Shown here: one piece after another, positions 34,942 to 43,367 of the stretch
Layout of the letters: each line of letters begins with the position of its first letter
How positions within the stretch are numbered: the stretch's first letter is position 1
Origin: Bacteroidaceae bacterium
GTDB lineage: Bacteria > Bacteroidota > Bacteroidia > Bacteroidales > Bacteroidaceae
Direction of reading: 5' to 3'
DNA length: 63,799 nt
Assembly (NCBI GenBank): GCA_024697785.1
Contig: JAILEU010000113.1
Coordinates: 1 to 63,799, forward strand
Made by a program: the position numbers and the translations under genes
Notes under the pieces: model-generated
The model's database searches: none
What the model saw: the letters and a program-made list of their open reading frames with translations, nothing else
Told to the model about the DNA's origin: nothing

Positions 34942-35645
34942 CCTCCGGGATTTTTCCCCCAGCATGACAGTCGCATTTGTACGAACGGCCTGAAAGGCCA
35001 AAAGCCCCCAGCCCAACATGACAGTCGCATTAGTACGAACGGCCTGAAAGGCCAAAAGCCCCCAGCCCAGGGCAACGCCCTGGGTACAAGCGTCAATTGA
35101 AACTTTTGCCCTGAAGGGGCAAAAGCCTTTGAAAATTAATGCTTATGGCCTTTCAGGCCGGTGGGTTGTATCGTCTATTAAACCTAGGGCAATGTGATAA
35201 TTGCATTGGAAGGGACGCCCTGAAAGGGCGATGAGCCCCCAGCCCAGGGCAACGCCCTGGGTACAAACGTCAAATGTAACTTTCGCCCTGAAGGGGCAAA
35301 AGCCTTTGAAAATTAATGCTTTTGCCCTTTCAGGGCGGTAGGTTGTATTGTCCATTATACCCAGGGCGTTGCCCTTGGCTATGTTCTTATGGCCTTTCAG
35401 GCCGGTGGGTTGTGTCGTCCATTAAACCCAGGGCAATGTGATAATCGCATTGGAAGGGACGCCCTGAAAGGGCGATGAGCCCCCAGCCCAGGGCAACGCC
35501 CTGGGTACAAACGTCAAATGTAACTTTCGCCCTGAAAGGGCAAAAGCCTTTGAAAATTAATGCTTTTGCCCTTTCAGGGCGGTAGGTTGTATTGTCCATT
35601 AAACCCAGGGCGTTGCCCTGGGCTATGTTCTTTTGGCCTTTCAGA
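34942..35645. repeat. REP/BIME-like cluster with a 244-bp tandem duplication
   Basis: The stretch is made of hairpins CCCAGGGCAACGCCCTGGG (8-bp stem, 3-base loop), CGCCCTGAAAGGGCG and CTTTTGCCC/GGGCAAAAG, separated by short constant spacers such as GTACAAACGTCAAATGTAAC. A segment of about 244 bp starting near 35143 is repeated almost exactly from 35387. A shorter duplication (about 68 bp) is at 34960-35070. Same family at 29864, 43368 and 63693. Not coding, although 70-codon frames are open in it. Confidence 0.88.
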
Positions 35646-35693
35646 CCGTTATTTTCTCAAAATCATTCAAAATTTCGTATTCGGCACCACAAA

Positions 35694-35816
35694 AGTGAAT
35701 TGTTTATCCCAATTAGTGAATATAATTTATCCCAATTAGTGAATTGTTTATCCCAATTAGTGAATATAGTTTATCCCAATTAGTGTATATAATTTATCCA
35801 AATTAGTGTATAAGGG
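35694..35816. repeat. A/T-rich tandem repeat of about 22 bp
   Basis: Five copies of TTTATCCCAATTAGTGAAT occur at steps of 23, 21, 23 and 23 bases, with two alternating unit forms (AATTGTTTATCC and AATATAATTTATCC). They lie between the REP cluster and the mscS gene. Confidence 0.75.
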
Positions 35817-35898
35817 ACATTCGGGAGTCAATTATAGGTATTTTGAATCATTTCCCGCGAAGCGGCTCCCCAAAAAACGTTTACTCCCGGCAAACAAA

Positions 35899-36768
35899 CT
35901 ACTTCACCAACACCTGATTGAAGTAAGGGTAGGGGATTTCGATGCCTTCGCGGTCGAAGCGCTCTTTGACGCTCTTCAGCAAGTCACACTTCATGTTGAA
36001 GGCGTTGGCCGAGGTCGCCGCCCAGGCCCATGCGCGCAGCGTGATGGACGAGTCGTTCAGCGAGATGACCTTGATTTTCACCTGCGGGACGCCCGCCTCC
36101 ACGTCAGCCTCCGTACGCGGGTCGATGAGCATCGGGTGGCGCATCACCTCGTCGCGCATCACCTCGATGACATGGTCCAGGTTCTCGTTGTACGACACGC
36201 CGATCTCCACGAAGGCACACGTGCGCGAGTCCAGCACCGTGCTGTTGGTGATGGTGCTCGAGTTGATGGCGCTGTTGGGCACGAGGATGGTGCGGTTCTC
36301 CGTGTTGACGATGACGGTATGGCGCAGCGTTATCTCGGTGACGGTGCCCGCCACGCCCGTGTTGAGCGCGATGTAGTCGCCCACGCGGAAAGGCTTGCTG
36401 ATGACGATGAACAGTCCCCCGATGAAGTTCGACAACGCGTCCTGAGCCGCCAGGCCGATGGCAGCCGCCATGATGCCCGCGCTGGTCAGAATCGAGCTCC
36501 CCACCTTCTCCATGCCCGGGATGAGGTAGAGGATGGAGGTGATGGCGATGATGTAGATGATGAACTTGACGATGCGCTCGAAGTACTTGCGTGTTGTCAT
36601 GTCCATCACGCTGCGCGGATTTCTCTCCGCCTTGCGGAACACCTTGCTGATGATGGTCAGCACAATCCTGGCCAGGATGACGATGAGGAAAACCTTCAGG
36701 GCGAAGATCAGCGGGTCGCCCGCGCGGATGCCCAGAATTTTGTAGTCCAGTATTTGTTCGATATCCAT
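35899..36768 (-). CDS. Small-conductance mechanosensitive channel (MscS family)
   Basis: The 289-residue protein has three transmembrane helices (about 20-45, 62-85, 90-125). The pore-lining helix contains GIMAAAIGLAAQDALSNFIGGLFIV, followed by SKPFRVGDYIALN, the MscS beta-domain entry. A cytoplasmic vestibule domain completes it. It opens on membrane tension during osmotic downshock. ATG 36768 (MDIEQILDYKILGIRAG) is the likely start. The frame stays open far upstream only because it is antisense to the HD gene. Confidence 0.93.
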   Translation of the reverse strand: MDIEQILDYKILGIRAGDPLIFALKVFLIVILARIVLTIISKVFRKAERNPRSVMDMTTRKYFERIVKFIIYIIAITSILYLIPGMEKVGSSILTSAGIMAAAIGLAAQDALSNFIGGLFIVISKPFRVGDYIALNTGVAGTVTEITLRHTVIVNTENRTILVPNSAINSSTITNSTVLDSRTCAFVEIGVSYNENLDHVIEVMRDEVMRHPMLIDPRTEADVEAGVPQVKIKVISLNDSSITLRAWAWAATSANAFNMKCDLLKSVKERFDREGIEIPYPYFNQVLVK

Positions 36769-36776
36769 TTTTATCG

Positions 36777-36794
36777 TAATTTTGCGCAAAATTA
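36777..36794. promoter_or_regulatory. Perfect palindrome made of two overlapping divergent -7 elements
   Basis: TAATTTTGCGCAAAATTA is an 18-bp perfect palindrome. Read on the plus strand it gives TAATTTTG (36777-36784) for the HD gene at 36805. Read on the minus strand it gives TAATTTTG (36794-36787) for mscS starting at 36768. Both leaders would be about 12-15 bases. The two polymerases could not bind at the same time. Confidence 0.7.
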
Positions 36795-36804
36795 CTGCAA
36801 AAAA

Positions 36805-37341
36805 ATGAATCCGCTGCAAATCATTAACAAATATTATCCTACTGACGACGCCCTGCGACACATCCTTCTGGTCCACAGCCGCAGTGTGACCGACAAGGCC
36901 CTTGCCCTTGCCGCCCGCCATCCCGAGCTGGGTGTTGACACAGCGTTTGTGGCCGAGGCCGCCATGCTTCACGACCTTGGCATCTTCCGTACCGACGCCG
37001 CCGGCATCCAGTGTTTCGGCACCGAGCCCTACATCTGTCATGGCATCATCGGTGCCGACATCCTGCGTGCCGAGGGCTATCCCCGTCATGCGCTGGTCTG
37101 CGAGCGTCACACCGGCACCGGCCTCACCCTCCGTCAGATAGAGGCGAACCATTGGCCCATGCCCCGTCGCGACATGCGTCCCGTCACCATCGAGGAGCAG
37201 CTCATCTGCTTTGCCGACAAGTTCTTCTCCAAGACCCGTCTCGACGAAGAGAAGACCCCCGCCGCCGCCCGCCGCAGCCTCGAGAAGTTCGGTGCCGACG
37301 GCCTTGTCATCTTCGACGACTGGTGCCGTCGCTTCCTCTGA
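36805..37341 (+). CDS. HD-domain hydrolase
   Basis: The 178-residue protein has the HD superfamily metal site: HSRSV near 24, HDLG at about 55-58 preceded by AAML, a further His in ICHGIIGADIL, and Asp in CFADKFFSKT. It resembles small phosphohydrolases of the uncharacterised HDIG type in Bacteroidales. Nucleotide or phosphate ester substrates are possible but unknown. ATG 36805 is chosen because the frame upstream runs into the promoter and the mscS gene. It shares a palindromic promoter with mscS. Confidence 0.85.
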   Translation: MNPLQIINKYYPTDDALRHILLVHSRSVTDKALALAARHPELGVDTAFVAEAAMLHDLGIFRTDAAGIQCFGTEPYICHGIIGADILRAEGYPRHALVCERHTGTGLTLRQIEANHWPMPRRDMRPVTIEEQLICFADKFFSKTRLDEEKTPAAARRSLEKFGADGLVIFDDWCRRFL

Positions 37342-38206
37342 CCCCCCAGCGCCTCCTCGCGCCACACGGCGTCCCATTTTTCCGAAAATGCGACAATGCG
37401 ACAATGCGACAATGCGACAATGCGACGCTGGTGATGTGAGCCTAATTTTCGGCCCACATTCCAGACGCCCACCCGAACCAATTTTTAGTTTTTTCTGTGG
37501 CGGTGCAAGAAAAATCCCACACTTTTTTTATGCCGAGGCTGGGGGGCGACGTAAAATCGGCACCTTTTTTTTGCGATTTTGCGGTTTTGAGTGTCAAAAA
37601 CGGGGCAAAAAAGGGGGGTCTGACGTTGCTTTACGCGCCAAAAAAAGTGCTTTTTTGGGTGGGTAAAATGGGCAAAAACATACCATGCGAGGGCGTTTTT
37701 ATACCGTTTTTGAGTGTCTTTTTCGTCAGACAGGCGTGTTTTTGGGGGTGAAAAGGCGACTTTTTTGGCGACGACGAAGACCGAAAAACGGGGTGATGCG
37801 ACCATTTTTCGGGGTGGAAGTTTCTGCGGCGGTTTGGCGGAAATTCGGGGCGACGTACACGTAGAAAGGGGATTTCTCTTTCGGGAAAGGGCTTTTCTGC
37901 ACGGGGAAAAGAGCGTCGCATTGTCGCATTGTCGCATTGTCGCACAACCTCTCCGGCGTGCGCGCGATTTATAATATATATGGAAATATAAAATTGAAAT
38001 ATAATATATAATATATATAAAACCATTCTACCTTTCCATATATAGTTCGCGCATGTGCAGGAGAAAAATGCGACGATGCGACAATGCGACAATGCGACAA
38101 TGCGACCATTTTCGATTACTCCCACCACCACGGGAATAATAAAAATCCAACAAATACTGCTTTTTTGAAAAAAATGAAGATTACTTGAACTTTTTTCGGG
38201 AAAATG
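37342..38206. other. Gene-free region with three octamer arrays and an A/T-rich core
   Basis: ATGCGACA octamers occur in five direct copies at 37388-37427, in inverted orientation (TGTCGCAT, four copies) at 37913-37944, and directly again at 38068-38107. Between the last two, 37966-38046 is almost pure A/T (TAATATATAATATATATAAA) and flanked by an imperfect inverted repeat on TATATATGGAAA/TTTCCATATATA. The 480 bases from 37430 to 37912 are rich in runs of T, A and G. I see no gene. Confidence 0.75.
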
Positions 38207-38238
38207 TTTGGCGGAATGAAAATATTGCCGTACATTTG
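38207..38238 (+). promoter_or_regulatory. Canonical promoter upstream of the BspA-like gene
   Basis: TTTG at 38207-38210, 20 bases, then TACATTTG at 38231-38238 is a full consensus match. A second -7 element TAACTTTG lies at 38344-38351, without a partner at proper distance. Leaders would be about 155 and 45 bases, respectively. Confidence 0.7.
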
Positions 38239-38401
38239 CAGGCGAAAAGTTGAAAGCGTCGGAAAAAGTATCGTCCGTGCCTATGGCAGACGGCGGCGGA
38301 AGAAAAAAATGGGTTGAGAAGAGCAGGTTTGTCTTTTTTTTCGTAACTTTGCGGCGTTGTTCGGCAACATCTATTAACGACTAATAAAAAAACATTCAGA
38401 T

Positions 38402-41362
38402 ATGACAAATAAAAAGACCATTACCCCGTTTTCCCTTCGCGCAGCGCTGACGCTGCTCGTGGCCGTGATGACCTTCGCCACCGCCCGGGCGCAGGACAAT
38501 TCACTGTGGGAAATCGAGAAGTTTAACAACGGCGCAGACTGTTACATCACCGGATATACGGGCACGAGAAGTGGAGTCACGGAACTCACCATCCCCACCA
38601 CCATCGACGGCGCGACGGTGAAAAAATTCAAAAACTTCTCTTTAAGTAGCTTCACCGATCTTGTGACGCTTAACTTCTATTCAGACACACAGATTGAGGA
38701 GATGCCGTCAGCAGCATCATGCCATAATTTCAAGAACGTTAATCTGCTGGTAAAACGTAATGACGATACCTACGCAACGTACCCCAACGCGCTTCCCCTT
38801 ACCATCACGACGATTCCTGACCGTGCTTTCTATAGTACAGCGCTCGAGACACTTGAGATTGAAGGCAAGGCCAATATGAACATAGGCGACTATGCCTTTT
38901 CAGCAATTGATAATCCTTGTACCATCTATTACGAAGGCCCGAATGCTGACGTAAACCACTGGAATGAGCGTATGTATGAAGGTTCATTGAAGTTGCAAAT
39001 TTGTGTGCATAATGGTTCGGCAACAGACGAGGACTACTATATGGGTTGGTATGGCGGCACAAACGTGGAATCTGCAATCAGAATTCGCTGGACGAGGGAC
39101 AAAAACTTCCACATGACCATCACCAGCGACGCTTGGGATATTTACCCACAGAATCAGGTGCTTAACTATATCTATCTGCACAACGGCACAACGGTCAAAT
39201 CCCTTTACATTGAGCATGTTTATAAAATCTGGGGTGAAATGACGGGAGTAGATTACACGACCTTCCAGTTATTCAAGGACTTGGAAACCGTGGAGATAGC
39301 TTCAGGGCTGATACAGATAGGACCGAGAGCCTTCAAAAATCTTTCCAAACTTGAAAGCATTACCCTGCCAGCCACCTTGGGGATTATTGGATGGGAGTCT
39401 TTTGCAGGGTGTGAGAATCTGAGGGACCTCTACTTTGACGGCACGCTTGCGCAGTGGAATGCCGTTCAGAAAGATTCTAGATGGAATACCGGTGTGGCAT
39501 CCGACTACCGGGAGCATTGGCGCTGCATGTTGACCTACGATTCGAACGGCCATGGCTCGGCACCCGCTGCAGAGCGCGTCTATTCGACGACGGCGCTGAC
39601 TGCCCCCGAGGCTCCCACGGCGCAGGGATACACGTTCGGCGGATGGTACACGGACGCTGCCTGCACCCAGCCCTTTGACTTCGAGGGCGGCGTGACCGAC
39701 AACACGACCATCTACGCCAAGTGGACGCCGCTGCAGAACACCGTCACCTTCGACCTGGGCGGCCACGGCACAGCCGTCGGTGCACAGACGGTGACGTCAG
39801 GCAACGTGGTGAGCATGCCCGACACGCAATTCTACTCCGAGGGCAGCATCGACTATGGCATCGAAGGCTGGTACACCGACCAGGCCTGCACCCAGCCTTA
39901 CGACTTCAACACGGCGGTTGACCACAGCTTCACGCTCTATGCCCATTGGGCCGAGGCGGGACACTACACGCTGACTGTCAACGGCGAGGGCGGCACCGTG
40001 ACACTCACCGACGGACTGGGACGCAACGTGCAGGACGGCATGATGATGCCGGGCTTATACACGCTGACGGTGACGCCCGCCAGCGGATACTCGTTCAGCG
40101 GCTCTTTCGCTCGCCGTCAGGGCGACATGGGCGAAATGGCTCATACGCTCGGCGGCACATCCACCTTTTTCGAACAGATCGACCTGACAACTCACGACGT
40201 GGACATCACCGTCACGTTCAGCAAACTGGTCGAGCATAAGGTATTCGTCACCACCTCAACCGACGGCCATGTAAAGCCAGGAACTTTCACACTGGCCGAC
40301 GGGAGGGGAAACACGTACACCGGTAACGGCGAAACGCTGGCCAAGGTGAACGACGGGACGGACTTGTTATGGAGCTCGGACGACAACCTGACGCTGACCG
40401 TGAGCAAAACCTGCGCCATCACCTTGGTGAACAATGGCGTGACGAGCTATATCGATGCCAGTGTGTCGGAATACACGTTCACCCCCAATGGCAGCATTGA
40501 CATACGTCTCTATTTTTTCAGCAGTGAACATACAGATGTGATTTTCAACGAAAGCGGCATGTGGGTATGGGTGCGAGCAGGCCACCACATTAGGGGGAAA
40601 GCTCCACAAGATTTTATAGACGGCATGTCCCACGTGGTTCTACTCGACGAGCGCACGCTTTACAAGGATGGCTCGTGGAACACGCTGTGCCTGCCCTTCG
40701 CGCTGAAGAACATCGAGAACACCCCGCTCAAAGGAGCCACCGTGATGCGGCTGGACGTGACCAGCAAGACTTCTGGAAAGTATCGCACCCGTTTTGACGA
40801 GGAAAAAGGCGAGCTGAACCTCTACTTTAAGGAGGTGAAAAACGTCCTCGATGGTGTGCCCTATATCGAGGCCGGTGTGCCCTATATCGTGAAATGGGAT
40901 AAACCCGATGGATATGATGAAGACCCGAGAACATTTGACATCCTTAATCCTGTCTTTGGGGGTGTGTTTATAACAAACATCGACCCGCAGCCCGTCACCA
41001 GCAACGACGGCAAGGTCAGCTTCATAGGATATTATGATCAAATCGACCTTGTGGCAAATGACAAGTCTGTGCTCTTCCTCGGTGCCGACAACACGCTCTA
41101 CTGGCCGTCGGAAGACATGAGTATCAATGCATGCCGTGCTTACTTCAAGCTCGGCGACGGTGCCTCGAACGTCAGCACCATGCGCCTCGGCTTCGGCGAC
41201 GGGAGTGCAACGGCCGTCCGCCCGCCGTTTATGGACAATGGAGAAGGGGAAATGGACAATGACGCCGACGCCTGGTACGACCTCGCCGGCCGCCGCCTCA
41301 CCGACCGCCCCGCCTCCCCAGGCATCTACATCCACAGTGGAAAGAAAATCGTCATCAAATAA
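38402..41362 (+). CDS. Secreted BspA/InlB-like surface protein
   Basis: The 986-residue protein has a signal peptide (1-30, ending TARAQ). BspA-type leucine-rich repeat fragments cover about 35-350 (LTIPTTIDG, IPDRAFYSTALETLEIEG, IGPRAFKNLSKLESITLPATLG). Two InlB B-repeat-like units follow at about 375-440 and 443-520 (YTFGGWYTDAACTQPFDF, YAKW, YGIEGWYTDQACTQPYDF, YAHW), then beta-rich domains. The end DAWYDLAGRRLTDRPASPGIYIHSGKKIVIK is the C-terminal motif common on Prevotella surface proteins. It probably adheres to host or microbial partners; no enzyme motif is visible. A small peptide gene follows after 22 bases. Confidence 0.85.
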   Translation: MTNKKTITPFSLRAALTLLVAVMTFATARAQDNSLWEIEKFNNGADCYITGYTGTRSGVTELTIPTTIDGATVKKFKNFSLSSFTDLVTLNFYSDTQIEEMPSAASCHNFKNVNLLVKRNDDTYATYPNALPLTITTIPDRAFYSTALETLEIEGKANMNIGDYAFSAIDNPCTIYYEGPNADVNHWNERMYEGSLKLQICVHNGSATDEDYYMGWYGGTNVESAIRIRWTRDKNFHMTITSDAWDIYPQNQVLNYIYLHNGTTVKSLYIEHVYKIWGEMTGVDYTTFQLFKDLETVEIASGLIQIGPRAFKNLSKLESITLPATLGIIGWESFAGCENLRDLYFDGTLAQWNAVQKDSRWNTGVASDYREHWRCMLTYDSNGHGSAPAAERVYSTTALTAPEAPTAQGYTFGGWYTDAACTQPFDFEGGVTDNTTIYAKWTPLQNTVTFDLGGHGTAVGAQTVTSGNVVSMPDTQFYSEGSIDYGIEGWYTDQACTQPYDFNTAVDHSFTLYAHWAEAGHYTLTVNGEGGTVTLTDGLGRNVQDGMMMPGLYTLTVTPASGYSFSGSFARRQGDMGEMAHTLGGTSTFFEQIDLTTHDVDITVTFSKLVEHKVFVTTSTDGHVKPGTFTLADGRGNTYTGNGETLAKVNDGTDLLWSSDDNLTLTVSKTCAITLVNNGVTSYIDASVSEYTFTPNGSIDIRLYFFSSEHTDVIFNESGMWVWVRAGHHIRGKAPQDFIDGMSHVVLLDERTLYKDGSWNTLCLPFALKNIENTPLKGATVMRLDVTSKTSGKYRTRFDEEKGELNLYFKEVKNVLDGVPYIEAGVPYIVKWDKPDGYDEDPRTFDILNPVFGGVFITNIDPQPVTSNDGKVSFIGYYDQIDLVANDKSVLFLGADNTLYWPSEDMSINACRAYFKLGDGASNVSTMRLGFGDGSATAVRPPFMDNGEGEMDNDADAWYDLAGRRLTDRPASPGIYIHSGKKIVIK

Positions 41363-41384
41363 CCCCCAAAATAACCACAAGCGT

Positions 41385-41564
41385 ATGGAAAAGAAAACGT
41401 ATATAACCCCCGCCGTCGCGGTCAGCACCATCGAGCTGACAACGCTCATCGCCCAGAGCCTCCGCACCAGCAGCAACGTCTTCCCGTCCGGCACCGTCAC
41501 GGGCGGCAGCGGCCCCAACCGCGCCCGCAGCCGCGACACATGGGCCAGCGGCTGGGACGACTAA
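41385..41564 (+). CDS. 59-residue peptide of the MxKxYxxPA type
   Basis: The short product starts MEKKTYITPAVAVSTIELTT, continues IAQSLRTSSNVFPSGTVTGG and ends DTWASGWDD. Similar 50-80-residue proteins (basic start, Tyr-x-x-Pro, hydrophobic middle, Gly-rich and acidic, Trp-containing tail) follow surface protein genes in Prevotella-like genomes, as I recall. No function is known to me. The N-terminus is not a classical signal peptide. It lies 22 bases after the BspA-like gene and is surely in the same transcript. Its TAA opens a heptad array. Confidence 0.7.
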   Translation: MEKKTYITPAVAVSTIELTTLIAQSLRTSSNVFPSGTVTGGSGPNRARSRDTWASGWDD

Positions 41565-41932
41565 GTTAGTTAAGAATTAAGAGTTAAGAGTTAAGAAAAA
41601 ATGATTTGACCTCGGAATACTTTTTTCACTACGAATTTTACGAATTATTTGAAGTACCCTTCGGGAAGAAATGATTCAAAATTTCATTCATAATTATTCA
41701 AAATTATGTTTCCGTCGTCCGGCGTGCGAAGCCATCGCCGCCTAATTTGTAATAATTTGTGATAATTTGTGTTCAAAAAAAATCCGTTCAATCCATGTAA
41801 TCCGTGTTCAAATAAATATGTTATCAGTGTTCAAAGATGAATGCTATATGTAGAACTTTTTTCTTAACTCTAAACTCTTAATTCTTAACTAACCATCGTT
41901 CGTGTAATTCGTAGTGAAAAAAATCGTGAATT
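41562..41932. repeat. Heptad arrays and mixed repeats between the peptide gene and the formimidoyltransferase gene
   Basis: From the stop TAA at 41562: TAAGTTA, GTTAAGA, ATTAAGA, GTTAAGA (two copies) and AAAAATG in phase. Then come TACGAATTTTACGAATT words, AAATGATTCAAAATTTC words, an inverted GGCGTGCGAAGCCATCGCC word, and TAATTTGTGATAATTTGTG and CCGTTCAATCCATGTAATCC words. At 41861-41891 a mirrored array (TTCTTAA, CTCTAAA, CTCTTAA, TTCTTAA) precedes the next gene. No promoter match is clear. Confidence 0.78.
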
Positions 41933-43042
41933 ATGAACGCTGAGCTCATAGAGTGTGTGCCGAACTTCAGCGAGGGGCGCGACGAACGCGTCATACGGCA
42001 GATAGCCGACGAGGTGTCGGCGTTGGCCGGCGAGGGCGTGCGTCTGCTGTCGGTGGAGCCTGGTGCCGGCGCCAACCGCACGGTCATCACCTTCGTCGGG
42101 CCGCCGGAGGCTGTCGTCGAGGCTGCCTTCCGCGCCACACGCCGCGCCGGTGAGCTGATTGACATGAGGAAGCAGCACGGCGCCCATCCCCGCATAGGAG
42201 CTACGGATGTGCTGCCGCTGGTGCCGGTGCGAGGCATCACGCTCGAGGCCTGCGCCGAGCTCGCACGAGGGCTGGCACGGCGCATTGCCGACGAAGCGCA
42301 CATCCCCTGTTATCTCTACGAGGCCGCTGCGCTCCGTCCCGCGTTCCGCAACCTCGCCGTCTGCCGCGCCGGCGAGTACGAAGCATTGCCCCGACGCATG
42401 GCGAGTGCCGACGAGGCACCCGATGTCGGCGTCCGACCCTGGGACGACGCCCTGGCACGTACCGGCTGCACCGTGGTGGGGGCACGCGACTTTCTCGTAG
42501 CCGTCAACTTCAACCTCAACACCACGTCCGCCGAGCTGGCCCACGAGATAGCCTGCGACGTCCGCACCCGTGGACGCGGACCGGCACAGCGCGGCACGCT
42601 GCCCTCGGTGAAAGCCATCGGCTGGTACATCCCCGAGTATGGCCGTGCCCAAGTCTCCACCAACCTCACCGACATCCATGTCACCCCCCTCCACGTGGCC
42701 TACACCGAGGTGTGCCGTGCCGCCGCTGCCCGCGGTGTGCAGGTGACGGGCACCGAGCTCATCGGCCTCATACCCCGTCAGGCCCTTGTCGATGCCGGAC
42801 GCTTTTTTGCCGCTCAATCCGCCACCACCCCCTCCGCCGCAGAAGCCAAGAGGGCAGGCGACAGCACGCCCCCGTCATCAACCCCCGCAGAAAAAAACCT
42901 TGCGCAGCCGTCATCGATGTCCGAAGATGAACACCTACCGCAGCCGTCATCGATGTCCGAAGAAGAACTTCTCGCGACAGCCGTCCGTGCCATGCGTCTT
43001 GACGACCTCTGTCCCTTCAACCTCAGCGAAAAGCTCCTATAG
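41933..43042 (+). CDS. Glutamate formimidoyltransferase with repeat-expanded tail
   Basis: The product is 369 residues, about 65-70 more than usual for the single-domain enzyme that moves the formimino group from formiminoglutamate to tetrahydrofolate in histidine degradation. Landmarks are ECVPNFSEGRDERVI near 5-19 and KQHGAHPRIGATDVLPLVPV near 82-101 with the catalytic His. NFNLNTTSAELAHEIA and SVKAIGWYIPEYGRAQVSTNLTD follow. The extra length is a Ser/Pro/Thr/Glu-rich insert (about 290-345) containing two copies of QPSSMSE at a 36-base DNA period (42903 and 42939). The family's C-terminal helix (LDDLCPFNLSEKLL) is kept. No hut genes are next to it. Confidence 0.92.
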   Translation: MNAELIECVPNFSEGRDERVIRQIADEVSALAGEGVRLLSVEPGAGANRTVITFVGPPEAVVEAAFRATRRAGELIDMRKQHGAHPRIGATDVLPLVPVRGITLEACAELARGLARRIADEAHIPCYLYEAAALRPAFRNLAVCRAGEYEALPRRMASADEAPDVGVRPWDDALARTGCTVVGARDFLVAVNFNLNTTSAELAHEIACDVRTRGRGPAQRGTLPSVKAIGWYIPEYGRAQVSTNLTDIHVTPLHVAYTEVCRAAAARGVQVTGTELIGLIPRQALVDAGRFFAAQSATTPSAAEAKRAGDSTPPSSTPAEKNLAQPSSMSEDEHLPQPSSMSEEELLATAVRAMRLDDLCPFNLSEKLL

Positions 43043-43065
43043 CCCTCACAAGAAAAAGACAAAGT

Positions 43066-43097
43066 AAAAGGCGGAAAATCAAATGATTTCCGCCTTT
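43066..43097 (-). terminator. Terminator of tRNA-Arg, bidirectional
   Basis: AAAGGCGGAAAATCA pairs with TGATTTCCGCCTTT (13-14 bp, tiny loop) directly 3' of the tRNA. The T-rich side (TTTTACTTTGTC) is on the minus strand, fitting termination of the tRNA. It can also end the formimidoyltransferase transcript. Confidence 0.75.
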
Positions 43098-43098
43098 G

Positions 43099-43172
43099 TG
43101 ATTCCGTTGGGATTCGAACCCAAGGCCTGCTGCTTAGAAGGCAGCTGCTCTATCCAGCTGAGCTACGGAACC
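43099..43172 (-). tRNA. tRNA-Arg (anticodon TCT)
   Basis: The 74-base gene folds as a full cloverleaf: acceptor GGTTCCG/CGGAATC, T8-A9, D arm GCTCAGCTGGATAGAGC, anticodon stem GCTGC/GCAGC with loop CTTCTAA (anticodon TCT), T arm TTGGGTTCGAATCCCAA, discriminator A. CCA is not encoded. It reads AGA arginine codons. Confidence 0.95.
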
Positions 43173-43367
43173 AGCCTTTTTGAAAAACCGCCTGCAAAGG
43201 TAGTGACAAAATTGCGTCTAAGCAAGAGCAGAAAGGAAATTTTTTACTTTCTGCCGAGCGAAAGCAATTTAGGCCAAAGGCCAAACCGAGCGGAAAAGCA
43301 AAAAAAACATTGATTTTTTTGTTTTCCCGAGGTGCAGCCTACCTAAAAGCTCCTTTTCCTTTGTGCG
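43173..43367. other. Diverged copy of the palindromic promoter-region element
   Basis: 43290-43352 contains CCGAGCGGAAAAGCAAAAAA and TTTTTTGTTTTCCCGAGG, the same palindrome as the tandem element at 18231-18415, ending in CTACCTAAAAGC. I see no gene. Confidence 0.6.

Noticed and set aside
35143-35599. Two nearly identical 70-codon minus-strand frames in the REP cluster
   Set aside because: They are open only because the 244-bp hairpin-rich unit is duplicated. The peptides are translations of palindromes and there is no start context.
34942-35816. Possible CRISPR array
   Set aside because: Repeats are self-complementary hairpins with constant spacers, and the unit of 244 bp contains no unique spacer set. 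No cas genes are in the window. Heptad and palindrome arrays also lack unique spacers.
35806-37341. 511-codon frame that would merge repeat DNA, antisense mscS and the HD gene
   Set aside because: Only the last 178 codons encode the HD domain. The upstream part is antisense to mscS, and a promoter lies directly before the ATG at 36805.
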